Assembly: GCA_017464225.1 (NCBI GenBank)
Contig: JAFUDW010000015.1
Span: 1 to 5,277 of the forward strand
DNA length: 5,277 bases
From: Clostridia bacterium
GTDB lineage: Bacteria > Bacillota_A > Clostridia > Christensenellales > Aristaeellaceae
Direction: 5' to 3'
The notes beneath the pieces are model-generated. The model was not told the origin of the DNA. It was given only the letters and a program-made list of their open reading frames with translations, and did no database searches. Positions 1 through 5,277 of the stretch are shown piece by piece; the stretch's first letter is position 1, and every line of letters begins with the position of its first letter. The translations under genes and the position numbers were made by a program.

Positions 1-105
1 GACGCCGCGGGCGAGCCCGTGGCTCCGGGAGAATACACCGTAGAGGCCGTCTGCCAGGTGGATGGCGTCACATATCGCCAGACAGCGCCTGTGCGGGCAG
101 AATGA
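1..105 (+). CDS. C-terminal fragment of an unidentified protein, possibly Ig-like/FlgD-like
   Basis: Frame 1 is open from the left edge to a TGA at 103-105, giving 34 residues; the start lies outside the window. The segment VAPGEYTVEAVCQVDGV resembles the last strands of FlgD-type or other bacterial Ig-like beta-sandwich domains, where a 'PAG.Y.v.v' turn is common. That is a weak resemblance over a short stretch and no function can be assigned. Third codon positions are mostly G or C, as in the neighbouring genes, which favours real coding. The end overlaps the 3' end of the convergent kinase-like gene by 38 bp. A short hairpin with a T-run sits on the stop codon and could be its terminator. 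The alternative is a chance open frame on the antisense side of GC-rich DNA. Confidence 0.5.
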   Translation, partial: DAAGEPVAPGEYTVEAVCQVDGVTYRQTAPVRAE

Positions 106-1132
106 CGTCTGCTTTTTCCCGGATGGAAAAGGCGGCAAAATAGCTTTCCTCCAGGGGGATCCAGCGGGCGTTGAAGCTTTCAAGGCCCGCTTTTCCGTTG
201 CGCGCCAGGATGCGCCGCTGCTGCTCCGGGGCGTCGATATCGCTGAACGCTTTGAGCGTCATATAATCGCCCAGGGCGGGATGGCAGCTGTACGCCCCTT
301 CCACGATGTAAACGGAGGAGGATTTGACCCTGCGCTCGCCGTTCAGCGCCATGACGCCGCAGTCAAATACAGGGTAGGAAAAATCTCCGCCGTTCTGTAG
401 TCCGGGCAGCACGTCGGCCATAAACCGCTCGTGATGCACGTTGCCGCCGGGCGAGCGCAGGCGCGCCTCGGTGCGCATTTCCATGGGCAGGAAAAAATCG
501 TCCATATGGATGGCCGACGCGCCGCAGATATCAGTCAGGTCGCTTGCCAGCGTGGTTTTGCCGCTGGCGCAGCGCCCGTCCAGGGCAATGATCTGCCGCT
601 TTTGTTCATTTATATGGCGCAGCAGCAGGAGCATCCGCGCGTACCGGTAATCGATCACCCGGTAGGCGGGCCGTTCAGCGGCGCGGTAGGCGTCGCTGTG
701 GTGCACGGGGCGAAGGCCGTCCCGCCAATACGCCTGCTTTTCGGCCTGCCAGTCGTCCCAGGAGAAGGAGAGCTCTCCGGCGGCAGCCAGGGCGTCCGCC
801 GATTCAAGATACGCCCAAAAGCGCTCCTCGCCCGCCGCCCGGGGCGCGCAGGAGCGCGTGAAGCATTCCGCCAGCCATCCCTCCGGAAGGCCGAGGGCCT
901 TCCAGGAAGACAGGTTCAGCCGGCAGGTGTCGGGAGATAGCGCCTCCAGGAGCGGCAATGCGCGATCCGCCGGGCAGGCGGTCAGCTCGTCAAGCAGGTA
1001 TGCCCGCGCCGCCGCCTTGTCACCCAGCAGGTGTTCCGCGCCGAAGGCCGCCTGGTAGCAGCATTTCAGCATGTCCCGGGGGCGCATGGCGGGATGACGC
1101 CTGGCCTGCTCCCGGAGAAAGGCCGCCGTCAA
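68..1132 (-). CDS. Two-domain protein: unnamed N-terminal domain plus uridine-kinase-like P-loop domain
   Basis: The product is 354 residues if read from the TTG at 1132. The C-terminal half is a P-loop NTPase of the uridine kinase/phosphoribulokinase type. It shows a Walker A motif GRCASGKTT (186-194, lysine 192), then HMDDFFLP (209-216), like the DDFY segment of uridine kinases. YPVFDC (253-258) follows, then a strand ending in VEG (277-279) and an arginine-rich lid-like region with RRILAR (306-311). NTP-dependent phosphorylation of a small molecule is likely, but the substrate cannot be read from the sequence. Residues 1-175 form a separate, mostly helical domain containing CYQAAFGAEHLL (25-36) and HHSDAYR (144-150); I do not know its function. 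The start is uncertain. TTG overlaps the stop of the upstream gene (translational coupling) and keeps a well-formed N-terminus, but no good ribosome site precedes it. An ATG at 1087 would remove 15 residues. The frame stays open further upstream, but only inside the neighbouring gene. Confidence 0.83.
   Translation of the reverse strand: MTAAFLREQARRHPAMRPRDMLKCCYQAAFGAEHLLGDKAAARAYLLDELTACPADRALPLLEALSPDTCRLNLSSWKALGLPEGWLAECFTRSCAPRAAGEERFWAYLESADALAAAGELSFSWDDWQAEKQAYWRDGLRPVHHSDAYRAAERPAYRVIDYRYARMLLLLRHINEQKRQIIALDGRCASGKTTLASDLTDICGASAIHMDDFFLPMEMRTEARLRSPGGNVHHERFMADVLPGLQNGGDFSYPVFDCGVMALNGERRVKSSSVYIVEGAYSCHPALGDYMTLKAFSDIDAPEQQRRILARNGKAGLESFNARWIPLEESYFAAFSIREKADVILPAQALSGDM
95..117 (+). 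terminator. Possible weak intrinsic terminator spanning the stop codon of the partial gene
   Basis: GCAGA (97-101) pairs with TCTGC (108-112) around the 6-base loop ATGACG, followed directly by TTTTT (113-117). Two G·U pairs could lengthen the stem. The TGA stop lies in the loop. The 5-bp stem is short, and the site lies inside the antisense kinase-like coding region, so this is tentative. Confidence 0.35.
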
Positions 1133-1380
1133 CGCTTGAACCGGGGCAGCAGCGCCCGGGCCAGAGCGATCACCAGGCAGGCGCCGGCCACCGAGATGAT
1201 GATGCCGCCCAGCGTATTGGTGCTGCGGATGCCGATCCAGCCGCCCACCAGCGAGCCCACGGCACCGCCGGCGATGCCCAGCAGGATGTTCCATATCAGG
1301 CTGCCTTCGCTTTTCATCAGCCGGGAGGCGATGAAGCCGGCCAGCGCCCACAACGCAATTTTTACGATCCACCAAAACAT
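1129..1380 (-). CDS. GlsB/YeaQ/YmgE-family small membrane protein
   Basis: This is an 83-residue, very hydrophobic protein with three predicted membrane segments near residues 3-20, 28-49 and 57-77. It has the family's small, glycine-rich pattern: GFIASRLMKSEG (15-26), LLGIAGGAVGSLVGGW (33-48) and a final basic tail. The family (formerly 'transglycosylase-associated protein') is linked to envelope and general stress in Gram-positive and enteric bacteria, but its biochemical role is not established. The length fits the family (about 80-90 residues). The ATG at 1380 is fixed by the ribosome site AAGGAGGG (1388-1395) seven bases upstream, and a good promoter lies just beyond. The stop overlaps the proposed TTG start of the kinase-like gene, so the two are probably co-transcribed and perhaps translationally coupled. 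Confidence 0.9.
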   Translation of the reverse strand: MFWWIVKIALWALAGFIASRLMKSEGSLIWNILLGIAGGAVGSLVGGWIGIRSTNTLGGIIISVAGACLVIALARALLPRFKR

Positions 1381-1412
1381 TGAATTGCCCTCCTTGTTTG
1401 TCGGTTTTCTGT

Positions 1413-1442
1413 ATTATAGCCCAACTGAGGGAGGATTTGCAA
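1413..1442 (-). promoter_or_regulatory. Sigma-A-type promoter of the small membrane protein/kinase-like operon
   Basis: Read on the minus strand, TTGCAA (1437-1442) is followed after 18 bp by a consensus TATAAT (1413-1418). Transcription would start near 1406, leaving a leader of roughly 25 bases that contains the AAGGAGGG ribosome site. The promoter lies between the degV terminator and the small membrane protein gene, so that operon is probably independent of degV. Confidence 0.75.
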
Positions 1443-1481
1443 CGGCTGGCGCGCCAATTGTCGTCAGGACCGCGCGAAAAC

Positions 1482-1510
1482 AAAAAAAGAGCGTCCCAAA
1501 CAGGACGCCC
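1482..1510 (-). terminator. Intrinsic terminator of the degV-family gene
   Basis: On the minus strand GGGCGTCC (1503-1510) pairs with GGACGCTC (1489-1496), 8 bp with one G·T, around a 6-base loop. Seven T residues follow (1482-1488). It begins 7 bases after the TAA stop of the DegV-family gene. Confidence 0.88.
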
Positions 1511-1517
1511 GCGCGCG

Positions 1518-2363
1518 TTACTTGTGCATATACAGGATCCCCAGCGTGTGCGGCCCGCAGTGGCAGGCCACCGTGCCCAGGGCGAATGTCTCCAATACCT
1601 CGGCGAAGGGCTGACAGGCCAGGATCTCTTGCCGGACCATATCCACGATACCGTCGTCCACCGGCGTATGGGTGATCATGATGCGCTTGAGGTTCAGCGT
1701 TTCATTGCCGGCCAGGCGTTCATGCACGTATTCCCGGAGCACGTGATCATAGTGTCCGCGGTACTTTTTGGCCACCAGCATGTTGCCTTCCCGCACCTCG
1801 ATGCAGGGCTTGATGTTGAGCAGATTGGCGCCCAGCGCGGCCACGGCGCTGCACCGACCTCCCTTGCGCAGGTAATTGAGCCTGTCCACGCAAAAGCTGG
1901 CGTCTACCTTGGGAACCAGGGCGCGGACGGCTTCAGCGATCTGCGCGGCGTCCATATCGCCGCGCTCGGCCAGCTCGGCGGCCTCCATCACCAGCAGCCC
2001 CTGGCCCGTGCTCAGGTTGCGGCTGTCAACCACCTGTACGTTTTTCAGCTTCCTTGCCACGTTGCAGGCGTTCTGGTAGCAGGCGCTCATATCGCTGCTG
2101 ATGGTAAAATGCACCAGGCCGTCGTATCCGGCCAGGTTCTGGGCGAAAAACTCCTCATAGTCGCTCTGGCTGACGGCGGCGGTGGAACAGAGGCTGCCGC
2201 CGGCCTCCACGTGGGCGAAGATTTCATCGGTGGTGATATCCACTTGGTCGCGGTAGGAAACGCCATCTTTAATAATGTATAATGGGCTCACCGCCACGTG
2301 AAACCTGTTCAGCAGCTCCGGAGTTAAATCGCAGGTGCTGTCCGAGGTGATCCTGATTTTCAT
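1518..2363 (-). CDS. DegV-family fatty-acid-binding protein
   Basis: The product is 281 residues, the usual DegV length. Family landmarks occur in order: SDSTCDL (7-13), CSTAAVSQSDY (59-69), SSDMSACYQNA (89-99, where many members have a LSGTYQSA-like sequence), VVDSRN (111-116), LNYLRKGGR (162-170) followed by LLNIKPCIEV (181-190), and CHCGPHTLGI (267-276). DegV/FakB proteins bind a single fatty acid; FakB members present it to the kinase FakA for phosphorylation and entry into phospholipid synthesis. No fakA is present here, so the exact partner is unknown. The ATG at 2363 is chosen because AAAGGAG (2372-2378) lies 8 bases upstream and MKIRITSDST is the family's normal N-terminus; the 21 extra codons available upstream lack family character. 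The gene appears monocistronic, with its own terminator. Cysteine content is rather high, including two in the ACHCGP segment. Confidence 0.95.
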   Translation of the reverse strand: MKIRITSDSTCDLTPELLNRFHVAVSPLYIIKDGVSYRDQVDITTDEIFAHVEAGGSLCSTAAVSQSDYEEFFAQNLAGYDGLVHFTISSDMSACYQNACNVARKLKNVQVVDSRNLSTGQGLLVMEAAELAERGDMDAAQIAEAVRALVPKVDASFCVDRLNYLRKGGRCSAVAALGANLLNIKPCIEVREGNMLVAKKYRGHYDHVLREYVHERLAGNETLNLKRIMITHTPVDDGIVDMVRQEILACQPFAEVLETFALGTVACHCGPHTLGILYMHK

Positions 2364-2405
2364 GTAAAATGCTCCTTTGCCAAAGAATGACCATTTTCCG
2401 GTGGA

Positions 2406-2437
2406 ATTATGGCACAGCAGGGTCAACAGAATGTCAA
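2406..2437 (-). promoter_or_regulatory. Tentative promoter of the degV-family gene
   Basis: On the minus strand TTGACA (2432-2437) is followed by CATAAT (2406-2411), which is preceded by TG at the extended -10 position (TGCCATAAT). The 20-bp spacing is longer than the usual 16-19, so an extended -10 promoter with a poor -35 is the better reading. It would give a leader of about 35 bases with the AAAGGAG site. Confidence 0.35.
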
Positions 2438-2451
2438 CTTATGTTGATCAA
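2422..2451. repeat. Cluster of TCAAC half-sites in the divergent degV/sigma region
   Basis: GTCAAC occurs at 2422-2427 and again at 2433-2438, exactly 11 bp apart (one helical turn). TCAACA (2423-2428) is also inverted relative to TGTTGA (2442-2447), and the cluster ends in the palindrome TTGATCAA (2444-2451). It overlaps the proposed -35 of degV and precedes the sigma-factor gene, so it could be an operator acting on one or both. No regulator is identified. Confidence 0.35.
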
Positions 2452-2468
2452 ATCAGACGTTTTATAAA
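2432..2468 (+). promoter_or_regulatory. Candidate promoter region for the sigma/membrane-protein operon
   Basis: Two weak readings are possible. An ECF-like one is CAACTT (2435-2440), 17 bp, CGTT (2458-2461), which would suit self-activation by the encoded sigma factor. A sigma-A-like one uses TATAAA (2463-2468) but has no convincing -35 at the right distance. An AT-rich stretch, TTTTATAAAAAATTTG, supports some initiation here, leaving a leader of about 80 bases. The call is low confidence. Confidence 0.28.
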
Positions 2469-2517
2469 AAATTTGAAGCAGATGCAGACCTTTGCCCGCC
2501 GCTGCGCTCTTATGGGT

Positions 2518-2529
2518 GTATCGCGATAC
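2518..2529. repeat. Perfect 12-bp palindrome before the sigma-factor ribosome site
   Basis: GTATCGCGATAC is a perfect palindrome ending 20 bases before the sigma-factor ATG and immediately upstream of the GGGGAAAGGAAG ribosome-site region. It could be a repressor operator downstream of the promoter. As a fold-back RNA it would have almost no loop, so a DNA-binding role is the likelier one. No protein is identified. Confidence 0.4.
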
Positions 2530-2548
2530 GGGGGAAAGGAAGAACGCC

Positions 2549-3025
2549 ATGAGCACAGAGGAAAAGAACGCGGCCTTCGCACAGGCTGCCGTCAGCTGCC
2601 ACGCCGCCATGTATCGGGTGGCGCTGGGCATGCTGCACAGCACGGCGGATGCCGAGGACGCGGTGTCAAACGCCGTGATCGCCGCATGGACGCACTTGCA
2701 CCGGCTCCGGGAGCCCGGAGCCCTGCCGGGTTACCTGATGCAGTGCACCATCCATGCCTGCCATGCGATCCTGCGGCGAAAAAAACACGAGATCAGCGCT
2801 GATCATATGGAAATATACGGCCAAACAGCAGAAGAACCCGACAGCGTATGGAACTATGTGCATCACCTGCCGGAAAAATACCGCGTGCCGCTGCTGCTGC
2901 GCTACGGCGAGGACTGGAAGCTGGAGGAGATCGCCAAAGCGCTGCGCCTGCCCAAGGGCACGGTGAGCGCCCGCCTTTCCCGGGCACTGAAAATGCTGAG
3001 AAAAGAATTGCAGGAGGAGGAATGA
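2549..3025 (+). CDS. ECF-like RNA polymerase sigma factor
   Basis: The protein is 158 residues, the size of small ECF (group 4) sigma factors. Region 2 spans about 10-77 and includes the acidic STADAEDAVSNAVIAAW segment (31-47), equivalent to the family's D..DAEDAVQ..F..AW core-binding helix. A basic RRKK (76-79) follows. A short linker leads to region 4 (about 100-155): HLPEKYRVPLLLRY (106-119), then the helix-turn-helix LEEIAKALRLPKGTVSARLSRA (125-146) that would read the -35 element. Canonical two-domain order and spacing are intact. The ATG at 2549 is preceded by AAAGGAAG with 6-7 base spacing. An upstream in-frame ATG at 2492 would add 19 residues with no sigma character and no comparable ribosome site. 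Three glutamates end the protein, and their codons supply the ribosome site for the next gene, 3 bp downstream. It probably directs an envelope-stress or environmental response controlled by its membrane partner; the regulon is unknown. Confidence 0.92.
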   Translation: MSTEEKNAAFAQAAVSCHAAMYRVALGMLHSTADAEDAVSNAVIAAWTHLHRLREPGALPGYLMQCTIHACHAILRRKKHEISADHMEIYGQTAEEPDSVWNYVHHLPEKYRVPLLLRYGEDWKLEEIAKALRLPKGTVSARLSRALKMLRKELQEEE

Positions 3026-3028
3026 GCC

Positions 3029-3979
3029 ATGAACGAACGGGAACTGATCAAGCGGCTGCGCGACGAGCGCCCGGCGCCTCCTGCGGGCTTTGAGGTACGG
3101 CAGGAGCGCCTGCTGCTTGGCCTCATGCAGAAGGAGGAGCCTGTTATGAAGCGTAAAATGAGTTTGGGCCTGGTATTGGCTGTCGTTCTGGTGCTTTTGA
3201 GCGTGACGGCTTTCGCCGCCAGCCTGGTATTCAGCCCCAGGGTGGATATCGCCAGGATCGCCGAAAAAGCGCTGGAGGATCAGTATGGGATCACCGATGA
3301 AATGCTGGTGTACTTCCATCGCACCGTCAACGAAAACGGCGACGGAACAGCCACGGTGACCTATACCGGCAACTGGGATATGAACTATGTACTGGGGGAA
3401 TATACCGTCACCGTACAGGGCAAAGAAGCCAAAGCAGTCTGGAGCCATGACGGCGAGGATACGGACGGCGGGCTGGAGGCTGAGGCATGGGGTGCGGAGC
3501 AGCTGAACGAGGTCATACGGATGTACAGGGAGACCCACGAGACGACGCTGTATTATAACAAGGCGCTGGCCATCGCCGCGCGGCATGGCCAGGAAGTGAA
3601 AAACTCGCTGTACGCGAAGGATGGCGAAAAAGTGACCGAGGAGGATTTCAATCGGAAACAGGCGGAACTCCGGGCAAAAAGCGGGCTGAACGAAGAAGAG
3701 CTCCTGTCCATTGCCCGCCAGGCGGTGCAGGCTTCCTATGGGCTGGACGCCGCGCAGATGGAAAGGCTGGCGCATAATCCGGACCTGTCCTGGTATGAAG
3801 AAAAAGGGGGTAGGGTGTATTATGAAGCCTGCCTGGTGCTGATCCAGCAGCCCAGCGAGGATCCGACCGTCTGGCCTGAATACGTGAAGATGGACGGCGA
3901 ATATGGCGTGCTGATCGATACCGAAACCGGCGTGGTGGAGGATATCTTCTATGATGCCGCCCTGGCCGGGAACGGCTGA
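3029..3979 (+). CDS. Single-pass membrane protein with PepSY-like extracytoplasmic part, probable sigma-factor partner
   Basis: The protein has 316 residues. Residues 1-44 are a charged cytoplasmic tail (MNERELIKRLRDERPAPPAG at its start), 45-64 a single membrane helix ending TAFAAS, and 65-316 an extracytoplasmic region. Basic KRK (41-43) before the helix predicts N-inside topology. Two parts of the outer region resemble PepSY-type repeats: 73-140 (IARIAEKALEDQYGI, then a beta-rich stretch) and 223-308 (EELLSIARQAVQASYGL, ending YGVLIDTETGVVEDIF). Location 3 bp after the sigma gene suggests a regulator or signal sensor for that sigma factor, but the tail lacks the HxxxCxxC zinc motif of classical anti-sigma factors, so anti-sigma activity is inference from position. 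The start has AGGAGGAGG (3012-3020) 8 bases upstream, inside the sigma gene's end. A second strong ribosome site and ATG at 3146 could produce a shorter secreted form. A terminator follows the stop. Confidence 0.87.
   Translation: MNERELIKRLRDERPAPPAGFEVRQERLLLGLMQKEEPVMKRKMSLGLVLAVVLVLLSVTAFAASLVFSPRVDIARIAEKALEDQYGITDEMLVYFHRTVNENGDGTATVTYTGNWDMNYVLGEYTVTVQGKEAKAVWSHDGEDTDGGLEAEAWGAEQLNEVIRMYRETHETTLYYNKALAIAARHGQEVKNSLYAKDGEKVTEEDFNRKQAELRAKSGLNEEELLSIARQAVQASYGLDAAQMERLAHNPDLSWYEEKGGRVYYEACLVLIQQPSEDPTVWPEYVKMDGEYGVLIDTETGVVEDIFYDAALAGNG
3131..3148 (+). promoter_or_regulatory. Internal ribosome site and alternative ATG inside the sigma-partner gene
   Basis: AAGGAGG (3131-3137) lies 8 bases before an in-frame ATG (3146-3148, codon 40). 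Initiation there would give a 277-residue protein beginning MKRKMSLGLVLAVVLVLLSV and ending its hydrophobic core in TAFAAS, a textbook Sec signal peptide with a likely cut after AFA. The motif and spacing are as good as at the annotated start. The same bases encode KEEPVMK in the long form, so coincidence is possible. Confidence 0.5.
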
Positions 3980-4001
3980 CCGAAAACGCAACCATACGAA
4001 A

Positions 4002-4041
4002 GGGGATCCCCGGACGCGAGCCCGGGGATCCCCGGCTTTTA
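4002..4041 (+). terminator. Strong GC-rich hairpin terminator after the sigma operon
   Basis: GGGGATCCCCGG (4002-4013) pairs perfectly with CCGGGGATCCCC (4022-4033) over 12 bp around an 8-base loop, followed by GG and CTTTTA (4036-4041). The T-run is only four long, but the stem is very stable. Each arm also contains the self-complementary GGGGATCCCC. It lies 22 bases after the membrane-protein stop and insulates the nifJ promoter. Confidence 0.8.
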
Positions 4042-4139
4042 TCTGCTTGTCGTTATTTGCTCTTCTTTTGTTACAATTCCGTAAAAGAAATTTATTTGTT
4101 CATTATTGATGAAAAGCCGCTAAAAGGTTTGAGTAAGTA
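4042..4139. other. AT-rich non-coding stretch upstream of the nifJ promoter
   Basis: This roughly 100-bp stretch is much more AT-rich than the flanking genes, and I see no credible gene in it. It contains an imperfect inverted repeat, TTTTGTTAC (4067-4075) against GTAAAAGAA (4082-4090), with 7 of 9 complementary positions. TTGTTA resembles half of a clostridial Rex (NADH-sensing repressor) site, but the second half does not fit the consensus well. A-rich and T-rich tracts at 4083-4117 could act as UP-like or bendable DNA for the downstream promoter. Confidence 0.4.
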
Positions 4140-4169
4140 TTGACTAACCGCGAGGAGCGTCCCTATAAT
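4140..4169 (+). promoter_or_regulatory. Sigma-A promoter of nifJ
   Basis: TTGACT (4140-4145, one mismatch to consensus) and a perfect TATAAT (4164-4169) are separated by 18 bp. Initiation near 4176 would give a leader of about 64 bases ending in a strong AGGAGG ribosome site. AT-rich DNA upstream and the near-consensus boxes fit a highly expressed central-metabolism gene. Confidence 0.85.
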
Positions 4170-4178
4170 GAATACTAA

Positions 4179-5277
<1,099 letters not shown>

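Noticed and set aside
1133..1483. Extension of the kinase-like protein upstream to 471 residues
   Set aside because: The extension lies almost wholly inside the small membrane protein gene and its promoter region. The extra residues are Arg- and Gly-rich without domain character, and the promoter at 1413-1442 would lie inside it.
62..1675. Several plus-strand open frames opposite the kinase-like and small membrane protein genes
   Set aside because: They overlap each other in different frames, are rich in Arg, Pro and Ala as expected from GC-rich antisense, and lack ribosome sites.
1380..2282. A 300-codon plus-strand open frame antisense to the DegV-family gene
   Set aside because: The minus strand carries a full-length DegV protein with family motifs, terminator and ribosome site. 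The antisense frame shows no family resemblance.
2364..2426. Upstream ATG giving 21 more residues to the DegV-family protein
   Set aside because: The family normally begins at MKIRITSDST, and a good ribosome site is placed for the ATG at 2363. The proposed promoter would fall within the extension.
2492..2548. Upstream ATG giving 19 more residues to the sigma factor
   Set aside because: The added residues cross the 12-bp palindrome and the ribosome site of the downstream ATG and show no sigma-factor similarity.
2666..3991. A 441-codon open frame on the minus strand opposite the sigma and membrane-protein genes
   Set aside because: It runs antisense through two well-supported genes, is rich in His, Gln and Phe with no recognisable domain, and has no ribosome site or promoter. 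It is a by-product of codon bias on the other strand.

Overview
The window looks like chromosomal DNA of an anaerobic, fairly GC-rich member of the Clostridia (Firmicutes), perhaps a gut or rumen lineage. The reasons are strong AGGAGG-type ribosome sites, a DegV-family protein, an ECF-type sigma factor paired with a membrane protein of clostridial style, and a pyruvate:ferredoxin oxidoreductase. The lineage is inferred from gene content only. I see no mobile element, CRISPR array, rRNA or tRNA.

Layout. Bases 1-105 hold the last 34 codons of a plus-strand gene, possibly an Ig-like/FlgD-like C-terminus. It converges on, and overlaps by 38 bp, a minus-strand gene (68-1132) for a two-domain protein: an unnamed N-terminal domain joined to a uridine-kinase-like P-loop domain. 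Directly upstream of that gene on the minus strand is a small GlsB/YeaQ/YmgE-type membrane protein (1129-1380). The two genes overlap by four bases and probably form one operon, driven by a good sigma-A promoter at 1413-1442. Further upstream, a DegV-family fatty-acid-binding protein (1518-2363, minus) ends in a clear intrinsic terminator.

A 185-bp divergent intergenic region (2364-2548) separates degV from a plus-strand pair. The pair is an ECF-like sigma factor (2549-3025) followed, 3 bp later, by a single-pass membrane protein with a large PepSY-like extracytoplasmic part (3029-3979). The second gene probably encodes the regulator or sensor partner of the sigma factor. It carries a second, very good ribosome site and ATG inside the gene, exactly at the start of a signal-peptide-like segment, so one gene may yield two proteins. 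A strong GC-rich hairpin terminator follows.

After a 260-bp AT-rich intergenic region with a near-consensus promoter and a leader dyad or stem-loop, nifJ (pyruvate:ferredoxin oxidoreductase) starts at 4240 and runs off the right edge after 346 codons. It is the metabolic anchor of the window: oxidation of pyruvate to acetyl-CoA with reduction of ferredoxin in a fermenting anaerobe. The other genes are regulatory or accessory and share no evident pathway with it. The most interesting points are the nested translation start in the sigma-partner gene, the operator-like DNA in the degV/sigma divergent region, the nifJ leader dyad, and the unassigned N-terminal domain of the kinase-like protein.
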